The notes under the pieces: generated by a model
The model's database searches: none
Told to the model about the DNA's origin: nothing
What the model saw: only the letters and a program-made list of their open reading frames with translations
Shown here: piece by piece, positions 21,221-31,536 of the stretch
Numbering within the stretch: position 1 is the first letter of the stretch
Layout of the letters: every line of letters starts with the position of its first letter
Source of the DNA: Anodontia alba
Lineage: Eukaryota > Mollusca > Bivalvia > Lucinida > Lucinidae
Reading direction: 5' to 3'
Length of the DNA: 64,000 nucleotides
Assembly: GCA_964016985.1 (NCBI GenBank)
Contig: OZ024826.1
Coordinates: 57,411,735 to 57,475,734 of the forward strand
Translations under genes and position numbers: made by a program

Positions 21221-22798
21221 CTACTCAAAGTTTGCTAAGGATCACATTTTATAATGTCTACTACTTTTAATAGATTGAAACAACATGAGAAATTAGATCA
21301 TTTTTGGAAGTGTTATTCATTTAAGAATTCATTTTTAATAAAGTAATGGCCAAGTAAGTGTTCATTGATGCGTGAATATGGCGGATGGAACGTAAGGGTC
21401 GAAAATCAACATTTTTAGGATTGCTGGCGGAAATCTGAAAATCAGGAAAATCACTAGTCTGTGAGTTTTAGCTTAGTTAATAGCGTGTATGGTGCCCGTG
21501 GGCATTGATTACGGCCTGACATCGCCGTCGCATGCTACCGATAAGTCTACGGAGCTTATGCTGAGGAAGCTGGGCCCACTCCTCAATGAGAGCCTCTCTG
21601 AGCTCCCGGACAGTTGCTGGTTGGACCTGGCGAGGAGAAATGGCTTTCTGCAGCATATCCCATGCATGTTCTATGGGATTTAAATCAGGGGATCTCGCTG
21701 GCCAATCCAATTGCACAATTGCAGCTAGCTCAAGGTACCGGTTGGTGATGCGGGCCCTATGTGCACGGGCATTATCATCCATCAGAATGAAATCAGGACC
21801 TACAGCACCTGCATATGGGCAAACATGAACATCCAAAATTTCATTGATGTACCTCTCTGCCGTCAGTGTGCCGTTATCAATGACATGCAGGTCCGTTTTC
21901 CCCTGAGCGCTAATTCCCGCCCACACCATAACTGAACCCCCGCCACAGGGATCATGCTCTGCAATACAAACTTCAGCAAAACGATCATTTCGCATCCTCC
22001 AGACCCTAGCCCGCCTGTCAGTGAAGTCTACACAAAACCTGGACTCATTAGTGAAAAGAATGGGGGTCCAGTCATTAAGGGCTCACATAACATGATCTTG
22101 TGCCCATTCTAAACGCTCCTGAACATGGTGTCGTGTCAATGGGATAGGTATTGCAGGTCGTCGTGACCTCAAGCCAGCTTCATGCAACCGATTTCTAATG
22201 GTCTACGTACTTAAATGAACACCGGTAGCGTTCTGCAATTTGCTACATAACGTTGTTGCATTGTTGAACCAGTGACGTCGGGCTTGTAGAGTGATAAATC
22301 GGTCTTGAGCTTGAGTTGTTGAGCGTTCACGACCTCCGGCGTGCTGATGCATTACGTTTCCAGCCAAATGGAATCGAGTCCACATTCTTGAGACAACGCT
22401 CTGGGACACCCCAAGAACACGAGCAACCTCCCTCTGTGACAACCCAGCCTCAAGCATTCCAATACCCCTATTCATCTCTTCTTCGCTTAGACGACGCCTA
22501 ACTTGTCGGTCTGCCATACCTTACGTTAAATTGCATCAAAATTTGACGATAACAAAAGCAAAACCTTGTTTCAGGTACACATGTACATGAAGGCAAATGG
22601 CCATAAGTCAATGATTTTCACGGGTAGGCCTCTTCCCATGCTTCTCATGCAAAATGTACATGTCAAATCAATAAGTGCATTACACGTTTATGAGGCGCGA
22701 ACATCAATTTACCTTTAGTAGCAATTTGATTATATATGGTGATAATATGAACAAAATACCTGACGTCAAAAAAGTGATCCTTAGCAAATTTTGAGTAG
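21221..22798 (-). mobile_element. Tc1-type DNA transposon, decayed
   Basis: TA-flanked 1.58-kb element with inverted ends CTACTCAAAGTTTGCTAAGG (left) and the complement of CTACTCAAAATTTGCTAAGG (right), matching over about 25 bases. It encodes an interrupted Tc1-like transposase on the minus strand. It lies between GEMIN8 and the hAT/pogo nest. The 22810-23210 interval has no recognisable feature. Confidence 0.88.
21477..22517 (-). pseudogene. Tc1 transposase pseudogene
   Basis: One reading frame from ATG 22517 to TAA-side end at 21477 with only two in-frame stops: TAG at 22205-22203 and a TGA near 22080. N-terminus has a paired-like HTH (LSQREVARVLGVSQSVVSRM); the catalytic domain has SVMVWAGIS, the second Asp in LMDDNARAH, and Glu in SPDLNPIEHAWD, 34 residues apart (DD34E). 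The first catalytic motif reads TNESRF where Tc1 enzymes have TDESRF, so the first acid is also lost. No frameshift was seen, suggesting a young death. Confidence 0.88.
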
Positions 22799-23213
22799 TA
22801 TATATACAATCATAATGTTCAGAAATTCCAAAGATAAAAAAAAACAAACTTCGAAGTACTTCACAAATAAGTGTACTGTTTGGCAGCATACATGTATATC
22901 AATTGATAATAACAACTTATGTCACCAACACAATTGCGACTATGTCAAACTGTGACTGGATTTATGCCAAACTGACTAAATGACCAAAATGCATCGAAAA
23001 ATCATCAAGTGCACCAAATACCATCTTTCATTAAAAATACAACTTTAGTTAACTCATCATTATTATAGATACATTTGTACTTGAGTTAATATGCTTAAAC
23101 TATATGTAAGTGTTAATGAACATCAAACAAAGTGTCAAAGTGTCTGAATATGCATTTCAATTTCACATTTTTGAAAAGCAGTGAGTTTGGTAGACTACCG
23201 GTTTATGTGACTC

Positions 23214-23541
23214 ATCACGAAAACATGCCTATATAATTTTGACCCCCCTTAAACCCCACTTTTATATAGTAAAACTGGGGTTTACAGGGGTATACATTAT
23301 TTTTCTTATTTCTGCTCAAAAACATAGATTGTGGGTACTCGTTAGAACCGCCTCGCTTAGGCGGTTCTAACGAGTACCCACAATCTATGTTTTTGAGCAG
23401 CGAGGCGGTTCTAACGAGTACCCACAATCTATGTTTTTGAGCAGAAATATGAAAAATATCAGAGTTTTTTGCCTGAACATTTTCGTTTTTTGGAAGTGAA
23501 ATTTTCTATATATTTGAATAGGCGTGTTTTCGTAATGAACA
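23214..23541. mobile_element. M8 MITE, copy 1, with duplicated arm
   Basis: Ends TCATCACGAAAACATGCC / GGCGTGTTTTCGTAATGA; inside, a palindrome ACTCGTTAGAACCGCCTC and complement. A 44-bp stretch of the right arm (ending TTTTTGAGCAG) is repeated in tandem at about 23357-23445. Confidence 0.82.
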
Positions 23542-23726
23542 AGGAATTTCATAAAAGCCTTTTTAATTCAGCCAAATTCTGAAAACCAAGTAGTTACTGA
23601 CAAAAGTGTGTCTTTGATATTATGAGGTAGGTTGTAAGGGTGGTTTATGTTATACATGGGCTGCTTCATGAGAAAACTTGTCTTTTGGCATATGCGGGCA
23701 GCTAAGGCCCAGATCAGCCTGCACGG

Positions 23727-23890
23727 TCCACTGTTGATTGAATGTGTTGGTGTTTAACAACATGTCAACCCTTGTGGGCTATTTTATGTTGTCTCCCAGA
23801 GAAAGGAAGAAGAGATATAGAAGAGACATTAGAGATGAACGAGAGGGACAGGGGAAAAAGAAGAAAACGAATGAAAGTGAATAAACAGAA
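23727..23890 (-). repeat. SINE2 left half, split by E6
   Basis: SINE2 from GTGTTGGTGTTTAACAACA through the GAGA-rich body, stopping at ataaacagaa. The remainder resumes at 25163. Confidence 0.8.
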
Positions 23891-25162
23891 ACAAGAGGGA
23901 CTTGATGGCCCTGGATCGCTCACCTGAACTAAGATTAGCTCTGCCAGTCATTCTGTTGAGCCTAGCAGAACCATTTTAGCAATTTTGGAAGGGGTTATCC
24001 AAGGAACATTTCTGTGAAATTATTTTGAAATGGGGCCATTGGCCTAGGAGAAGATGTCACTTAAAGGTTTTTCTATTCTTAGCTTTGGTGGCCATTTTGT
24101 TCAGTAGAACAGAACCATTTTAGCAATTTTGGTAAAGTGTCACCCAAGGAACATTTCTGCGAAATTAATTTGAAATCAGGCCATTGGCCTAGGAGATTTC
24201 GTTTAAAGTTTTTTTTCTTTTTTTTTTAGATTTGGTGGCCATTTTGTTCAGTGGAGCGGAACCATTTTAGCAATTCTGGTAGAGGGTCACCCAAGGAACA
24301 TTTCTGTGAAATTATTTTGAAACTGGGCCAATGGCCTAGGAGGAGATGTGGTTTAAAGGTTTTTCTATTGTTAGCTTGCTGCCTTTTCAGTTGTTCAGCA
24401 GAGCAGAACCATTTTAGGTATTTTAGTAAAGGGTCACCCAAGGAACATTTCTGTGAAATTAATTTGAAATCAGGCCATTGGCCTAGGAGGAGATTTTGTT
24501 TAAAGTTTTTTCTACTTTTAGCTTTGTCTGATTTTTTGTTTAGCAGAGCAGAACCATTTTAGAAATTTTGGTAGAGGGTCACCCAAGGAACATGTCTGTG
24601 AAATAATTTTGAAATTGGGCCATTGGCCTAAGAGGAGATGTCATTTAAAAGTTTTGTTTTTTTTTCTACTTATAGTTCTTGCTGCCATTTTGTCAAGTGG
24701 AGCAGAACCATTTTAGCAATTTTGGTAGGAGGTCACCCCTGGAACATTTCTGTTAAATTATTTTTAAATCGGGCCACTGGCCCAGGAGATGTCGCTTGAA
24801 GGTTTTTCTATTTTTAGTTTTGGCAGGCATTTTGTTCAGCCGAGCAGAACCATTTTAGCAATTTTGGTAGAGAGTCACCCAAAGAACATTTCTGTGAAAT
24901 TATTTTGAAATCGGGCCACTGGCCTAGGAGGAGATGTCAGTAAAGGTTTTTCTATTTTTACCCCTGGCGACCATTTTGTGCAGCTGAGTGGAACGATTTG
25001 AGCAATTTTGTTAGAGGACCTCCAAAGGAACAATCCTATCAACTTTGGTTGAAATCCCCCCAGTAGTTGTAGAGGAGATGTCATTTGAAGCAAATTGTGG
25101 ATGATGGACAATGCACACTGGAAACAGGGCCATCACAATAGCACACCCAAGCAGGTGAGCTA
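23891..25162 (+). mobile_element. Helentron-like element E6, inserted in SINE2
   Basis: Starts ACAAGAG with a decayed hairpin (GGGACT-TGA-TGGCCC); 5' GCTCACCTGA (23918-23927) pairs with 3' GCAGGTGAGC (25151-25160) at nine of ten positions. 3' end: TAGCACACC paired with GGTGAGCTA; the inner stem is lost. Eight tandem units occupy the middle. Compared with the intact SINE2 at 39136, flanks rejoin without a duplication. Confidence 0.72.
23940..25040. repeat. 146-bp tandem array of E6
   Basis: Eight units marked by GCAGAACCATTTTAGCAATT-like sequence at 23965, 24109, 24256, 24403, 24549, 24701, 24844 and 24987, with GGGTCACCCAAGGAACATTT and GGCCATTGGCCTAGGAG. Confidence 0.92.
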
Positions 25163-25315
25163 AAAATAAAAACACTCCCCCTCTACCCTTACCTGCTGCA
25201 AGGATAGCAGGCCTTGCCCAAATGTAAGCCAATCTCAGCTGGAAATCCCTGGTGACACAAGATACACGACACCTTTGTCTCACTCAACCACCCCCTCACT
25301 GTCCACTAACAGAAC
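25163..25315 (-). repeat. SINE2 right half, after E6
   Basis: Continues the SINE2 consensus (ATAAAAACACTCCCCCTC, GATAGCAGGCCTTGCCCA) from where 23890 stops. Confidence 0.82.
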
Positions 25316-25489
25316 CACTGGATACTAAAAAATGTATGAATGGAGAGCAAAGACCCGTGCAGTAAGATTTGAATCTGTGCATTTTGTGCATGTTCTAAGG
25401 TACTTTTTCATTTGACATGGCCTGTATTATGTTAACAGACCTACCTAAACTGTATATGTCTCTAAATAAAACAATTTATTAACCAAAAG

Positions 25490-25605
25490 TTTTGATATTT
25501 TGTCTAATTTCTCCACCAAAAACATTATGCTGCAGGTACTCATTAACACTGGGAGGCACTTTTTATGAGTACCCACAATATATGTTCTTGTTTAGAAAGT
25601 AGAAA
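25490..25605. mobile_element. M4 palindromic MITE, copy 5
   Basis: Arms GTACTCATTAACACTGGG / TATGAGTACCCACAATATATG, partly decayed. A second small inverted repeat (TCATACCCAATATCAA / TTGATATTGGGTATGA) follows at 25638-25717. Confidence 0.65.
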
Positions 25606-26388
25606 AATACATAGAGATTATTATATGTCAATTTTCATATCATACCCAATATCAATCCGAGACAACCATGTCAGCCCGCAAGATGATGCAGGTCAAGGGT
25701 TGATATTGGGTATGAAATGTAAATTGCCTTATAAAAAATCTATTTATCATACAGTTTTCTCACTTACAAATGTAACTTGTTTCTATCATACTCAGGGTGA
25801 TAACACCGAGTGTAATAATTGCCCATTTCATGCTGGAAAGTTGTCCAACCTTACAACACTGACTTTTGTTTACAAAAAAGACAATACAAGATGACAGATG
25901 ACTAGCTTCCTTAGCAACATGTTTTAGAATATAGAACAGAACAGCCAAAACTCCAGAGTGCTCCCAATGTGGTGATATGGCTTGTTTTCCCCTGGGAGAA
26001 TATGGGTCACGTTAGGGACCATAATGGCTTTTTCTCCCTAGGGAGTGATACAGGTTTGGGTACATTTTAGCCTGACACAGTCTTCCAGCTCTACAACTAT
26101 GATACAAGCATGAAACTTGTATCTGTATCGCATATGTAAAAAATACAAATTGTTTAGTAAATATCTGATAATTATCAATATTCCTGATATCTCTCTTATC
26201 TAGAGCTTTGTAAGCCTTGGCATTTTCACCATATAATATTGGAAATGATGAATATTTTGATTATTAAGCATGTAAACTATGACAAGATTTATACAGTAAT
26301 AATGGTTGCTAGCAGTAATGAAAATATTTTGAAGCTGGTTTAAAATCTGCACAATATGGAATTTCCCCATAATAATAAAGACCCCGAC

Positions 26389-26667
26389 CATCACGAAAAC
26401 ACGCCTATATAATGTTGACCCCCTTTAACCCCACTTTTATATAGTAAAACTGGGGTTTACTGGGGTATACATTATTTTTCTTATTTCTGCTCAAAACATA
26501 GATTGTGGGTACTCATTAGAACTGCCTCACTGAGGCGGTTCTAACGATTACCCACAATCTATGTTTTGAGCAGAAATAGGAAAAATATCGGAGTTTTATA
26601 TCTGAAAATTTTCAGTTTTTGGAGATGAAGTTTTCTGTATATTTGAATAGGCGTGTTTTCGTAATGA
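26389..26667. mobile_element. M8 MITE, copy 2
   Basis: Ends ATCACGAAAACACGCCTAT / ATAGGCGTGTTTTCGTAATG with the GGCGGTTCTAACGA palindrome inside; single-copy right arm. Confidence 0.85.
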
Positions 26668-26825
26668 TACCCGTTTCCACTTTATGTTAGGAGGAACATG
26701 GGAATATACATCACAAAGACTTGTTTAATAAACTAAGACTACTCATATAAGCAGACTGATCTAACCACTTTCATGTAAACCATGTGAAATTAAATAATGT
26801 AATAAGTATGTACTGGACAGGACTG

Positions 26826-27025
26826 GAGTGCTATAGTGAAGTAGCAAATTAGTTTAGCATCAGATTCAAGATTGTGAGTTAGCAAGTTAGCGGGTTTCAA
26901 CCCCATTGAGCACCAAGTGTTGTGTCCTTGAGCAAGCCACTTTATCCACATTGCTTAGTTTTTACCCAGTAGGACCTGCGCCTAAAAGGAGGGTGTTGCA
27001 GTATAATATATATATAGAAAAGATA
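26826..27025 (+). repeat. SINE3 copy
   Basis: tRNA-like B box (GCGGGTTTCAACCCC), then GTTGTGTCCTTGAGCAAG and CACTTTATCCACATTGCTT, ending in a TATATAGAAAAG-type tail. Other copies at 34305, 34557 and 40515. Confidence 0.7.
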
Positions 27026-27245
27026 AAGGACCTCCAGTGCAAGCAATGTAGACTCAGATCAGACTGCTCCTTGGGTGGACATCTATACTATTTTTCTATG
27101 CATCTTCTTTAATTATATGTTCTTTATCTCATTACTGTTTGGCATATATTGTATCAAATGAAAACTCCTGTTACATATAGTATGTAACTATCATTTTATT
27201 ATTATGGACAGTTTCACCAAAAACCTTTTCACAAAGAGCATACAC

Positions 27246-27958
27246 TAGGAGTGTAATGATACATCAATATATTGATGCATCATAATAGTGAGTGCCATGA
27301 TAGTGTTTTCATAACTATCACCCATAGTCTCTTAAACTATCAATAGTTCTGATAATTTTTGTCCCTGGGTTGGGGGGGGGGGGGGGGGTATACTATATAT
27401 ACATGTATAGTGAAAAGCACTATTTTGAATCTGTAAATTGCTTATATAAGTAAGATACTTATATAAGTCCTTTCATGCTTGGAATAGCGCTGAGCTTAAT
27501 CTACTTTTCATCAAAACAACAACAATAATAATAAAAACGACTAAACAACTTGGACAAGCCCTTTTTCACAAAACTCTAGTCTTTTTTTTAATCATTTTCT
27601 TAAACTTTTCTATGACGTAGGTCCTCAGCCTTGAATACAATTCTGGAACTTTTTTATCTAGATTAACTAAGTATGAGACCAAAAAGACTTTAAATTCTGC
27701 TTTGCAGAGTTTTTGTTAAAATGGTGACAAGTTTAATCTGATATTTTAGAGGGCAGTAATGTTTGATATCTTAACAGGTATTCAGGTCTTTATAAAATCA
27801 ATGAAATTTAATTCATTATGCTGTGATTTGGAATTTGTGATAATATCGTGATATTAAATCATCCTTGATAGTAATAGTAACATGAAAGGGATTTCTCTTA
27901 TAGTAGTGATAGTATCGTGATAATGACTAGTCATAATTTGGCATGATTATCAGCCCTA
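27246..27958. mobile_element. hAT-like non-autonomous element 1
   Basis: Ends TAGGAGTGTAATGATA and the complement of TAGGGCTGATAATCAT. The flanking 8-mers gcatacac (27238-27245) and gcacacac (27959-27966) match at seven of eight positions, a hAT-type target duplication. Interior contains a poly-G run (27372-27388) and no transposase. Confidence 0.75.
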
Positions 27959-29379
27959 GCACACACTCAGGTATGGTCAGCCAGGGGACTATTCTAAAGA
28001 CACCTTGTATGTTCTAAGTAATGATCAAGGAAGAAGAGACTGTATTAACAGTGATCCAGATAATTAATTTTCCAACCACTAGACAAATTTAAAGCCAGTC
28101 GGTATTTAATGATGAAAACCAGGATTCTGGAATCAGTATCCAATCCATGCTGCGGACATTCTTAGTTATATTCCTTGGCCCAGGGGCTGGTGTGGAGAGG
28201 GTGCACTGCATGTGACCCCCGGCTGCAACAAAGTGGGAATATGCATACATGTACAAAAATTATTGTTTTGCATACAACTCACTTTGATTATATGTTTTGA
28301 CAAGCTGCAAATTGGTTTTGTTTTCTTTATTAAACTATTTGGGTATTCAAGGAAACCACGCTGCTCATCTAATTTAAGGCACTAAACCTCCACTCTTACA
28401 GGTTACCGGAAAGGCGGCTCCGTATCGGTAAAAATGTGTCCTTAGTCAGTACTGGCTATTTTTCAAATTGACCTATATTTGGTGCAAAAGGATCCGTTAT
28501 TTAACAGCTTTACAGACGCTATCTTGTAGGGCTGTCACAATATGCCAGAAGCATATTGCGATATACATGTATTGTGATATACAGAAAGCATAGTGCAATA
28601 ATACCACGATATATTGCTTGATTTACTTCAGCATTTGTTTGAAGTGAATTAACAGAGTAATATTTGGCTTGTTTTTGTTTTTCAACTAAAAGAAGTAGAA
28701 CTCAAACAAATGTGAACATTTTGATTAAAAAATGTGTTGAAAATATAAAAAAAAAAAAAAATCCAGTTGACTAGCCTATGAGTTATTCAAGTAACTCATC
28801 CATTAGCGTGAGTGTACCCCCATCGGACAGGGTACCCCCATCGGACACCTTTACGATCTTTTCTTGTTTTGAAGGAGAAGCACCTCTTCCAATTTAAAAC
28901 CAATTACAGTCACGTTTTGTGGTCCTATTCTCGACACTTTCGCGTGCTTTTAGCGTCTCGAGCGCGTCAACGTATTTTTTACAGACGATGCTTGTCGAAG
29001 AGGGGTTCACGTCAGAGACAGTACACCGAAAATCAACACAGTGATTTCACCATAACTAAATACAGTTGAATAGTCTAATCATCAACTTTGGGTGGAGTTT
29101 TTACTCACCTAACAAATAATGTAAGTCTTGTATTTAAGTTCGACCTACTTTTCGAGAAATTAAAGAAAATTGTACTCTTGTCCGCATCTCTGAGGTCCAC
29201 ATCTCGACACCGGTTAAATTCTAAATATAGCACAACGTAAACAAACGTCATCAGCCTGAGGGAGCGTACATTATTTTATCTTTCAGGTCAGAAAGCTTCA
29301 CATCCAATTACAGACTATAAATAACAGATATTTTGTCAGTGCACAACGGAAAAGACGGAGTCTCGATACGGCGGGAATG

Positions 29380-29381
<2 letters not shown>

Positions 29382-29446
<65 letters not shown>
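29382..29446. repeat. (TG)n microsatellite
   Basis: Over 30 TG dinucleotides in the pogo 5' region, followed by a short (GA)n. Likely length-variable. Confidence 0.97.
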
Positions 29447-29447
<1 letters not shown>

Positions 29448-29790
29448 TGGGGGGAGAGAGAGAGTGGGGGTGCTTACTGAATAATAAATGCTACTCTTAA
29501 TGTAAAAATCTATAAACCTTTCCAAATTCTCAAATACTTCTTGTATGTTTTGCTTTAAAATCGGACTAGTCACAATAATTACATGAATGCCAAATGTCTC
29601 TCACGAACAGGCCAGGAGTATTTTTCTTCTGCTTCTGTTTCTTCTTCTTCTTCAGTATTCTATCAGTATATTTTTGTATCTTCTTCTTTTTTTTTTTTTT
29701 TTTTTTTTTGAAAATGTATATGCTCTATCTTATTTACTCTCATTTTTTCCTTGGCAAAAAATTTGAAAAGGATCCACCTTTCATTTCAGA

Positions 29791-31536
29791 ATGCCTAATC
29801 TAAGAGATCCCAATCTCCCTGCCTATTCAAGAGAGGAAATGGATAATGCATTGCGCAAGATTAAGACTGGGAAAAGTATACGATCTGTTGCGAAGTCCTG
29901 CAAAATTCCTAGATCCACCTTGTATGATTATGCTTTTGGAAAATACAAAGGGCATAATGTAGAAAGTGTGTATAAGAAAACACTCAGTGCAACAGACGAA
30001 ACTGCACTTTGTAATTACATTACATATATGTCTGACAGAGGGTTTCCATTAACTAGGAAAATGATATCTACCCTTGTAGTCGCCATTGCTAAAACATCAA
30101 ACAGAGAAACTCAAATGAATTTAGATAAAGGTCCCTCTAAAAAATGGTTAAAGCGTTTCATAAAAAAACACCCTGAACTTACAGAAAGGCGTCCAGATAA
30201 TCTAGAAAGGGCGCGTGCTGAAGTCACCAAAGAACAGATAGATCAGTATTTTCAGCTGTTGGGAGATACCCTTGAAAGACTTGGTATAAGATCAAAACCA
30301 AGCGCTATTTTTAATTGTGACGAGACTGGATTCTCTGGAAAAGAAACATATCGTGGAAAAGTGATTGTTAGACGTGGAACCAAACATGCATATCAACAGT
30401 CTGTTCGGTTTACTGGTCATACCACTGTTCATGTTGCTGCTTCTGCTGATGGCAAAATCATCCCTCCTCTTATAATATTTGAAAAATGTCTCCCTAGAAA
30501 TATCATAGAGAATATACCAACATCGTGGAGCATTTCTGCTACCCAGAATGGTTATATTACTACAGATTTATTTCATGCATGGTTCAGAGACGTTTTTCTT
30601 GCAGAATGTGGAGTAGAAATGCCTATTTTACTTATAATGGATAACCATATCTCACATTTAAGTCCTGATATTATTAGTTTAGCCCAGGAAAATAATGTTG
30701 AATTATTGTGTTTACCACCTCATAGTACGCATCTTCTTCAGCCGTTGGATAAAGGATATTTTAATTTATTAAAATCTCAGATGGCAGAGATTTCCGTTGC
30801 TTTGGGTTATGCAGGTACACGTTTGGTTCCCAGAGAAAAATTTCCTAAAATTCTGCAGTTTGCCATGTCTAAAATATCAGGATCGAAAGTGGCAGCTTCT
30901 TTTCGGGGAACTGGCATTTATCCGTATAACCCTAAAGCTGTTAACAACCCTATTAAATCACAACCTGTTCAGTCTACGAGCCCAGAAAAACCTTCTGAGG
31001 ACAACTTGTGTAGTCACTGTGGTGCGGATAAGGAAAATATCCTGGTAAAATTAGGATTAATTCCTGCCTCTCTTCAGGACATACTCGTTGATCCTCCAAA
31101 ACCAAAGGAAAATTCCAGGAAAAGGAAGAAAATTGAGGGCGCGAGAGTTTTAACTAATACAAAAATAATTATTGAGGGTAGCTGCATTACAAGTAGAAAA
31201 GTTATAAAAGAAGGTTCAGAGAAATCAGAGAAAACTAAGAATAATTTTACAGAGAGCAAGAAAAGGGTGGGAGGGAAGAAAAAGGAAAAAATGGGCCAGA
31301 AGAAGAGTGATTTTTCTATAGTTGTTGAGTCAGACGAAGAGGCATGTTATACTGATTCTTTGTGTGAAGTATGTATGCTCGGTTATAGGAAAGGCTACAC
31401 CTGGACAGGCTGTGATTACTGTAATCGTTGGTTTCATTATGAGTGCCTCCCTAGTGATCAGCAAACTCTGGTGGACTTGAGTCTAGTACTTCAGGATAAT
31501 TGGGCATGTTACCAATGTAGTTTGGTGGAAGAATAG
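29791..31536 (+). CDS. pogo-family transposase with C-terminal PHD finger, intact
   Basis: 581 residues, no stop or frameshift. Residues 12-50 form a pipsqueak-type HTH (SIRSVAKSCKIPRSTLYDYA); 115-135 resemble the CENP-B second DNA-binding helix set (SKKWLKRFIKKHPEL). The DDE domain has Asp177 (FNCDETG), Asp284 (LIMDNHISH) and Asp320 (HLLQPLDKGYF): all three acids present, last two 35 residues apart (DD35D). After a Lys-rich, probably nuclear-targeting linker (440-510), residues 525-576 form a C4HC3 PHD finger (Cys525, 528, 541, 544, His549, Cys552, 573, 576). PHD fingers read histone tails (family knowledge); a role in target choice is inference. Start ATG 29791 lies just before the HTH. No intron needed. 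Confidence 0.93.
   Translation: MPNLRDPNLPAYSREEMDNALRKIKTGKSIRSVAKSCKIPRSTLYDYAFGKYKGHNVESVYKKTLSATDETALCNYITYMSDRGFPLTRKMISTLVVAIAKTSNRETQMNLDKGPSKKWLKRFIKKHPELTERRPDNLERARAEVTKEQIDQYFQLLGDTLERLGIRSKPSAIFNCDETGFSGKETYRGKVIVRRGTKHAYQQSVRFTGHTTVHVAASADGKIIPPLIIFEKCLPRNIIENIPTSWSISATQNGYITTDLFHAWFRDVFLAECGVEMPILLIMDNHISHLSPDIISLAQENNVELLCLPPHSTHLLQPLDKGYFNLLKSQMAEISVALGYAGTRLVPREKFPKILQFAMSKISGSKVAASFRGTGIYPYNPKAVNNPIKSQPVQSTSPEKPSEDNLCSHCGADKENILVKLGLIPASLQDILVDPPKPKENSRKRKKIEGARVLTNTKIIIEGSCITSRKVIKEGSEKSEKTKNNFTESKKRVGGKKKEKMGQKKSDFSIVVESDEEACYTDSLCEVCMLGYRKGYTWTGCDYCNRWFHYECLPSDQQTLVDLSLVLQDNWACYQCSLVEE

Noticed and set aside
29298..29573. 91-residue frame with poly-His/Thr
   Set aside because: Caused by the (TG)n microsatellite read on the minus strand.
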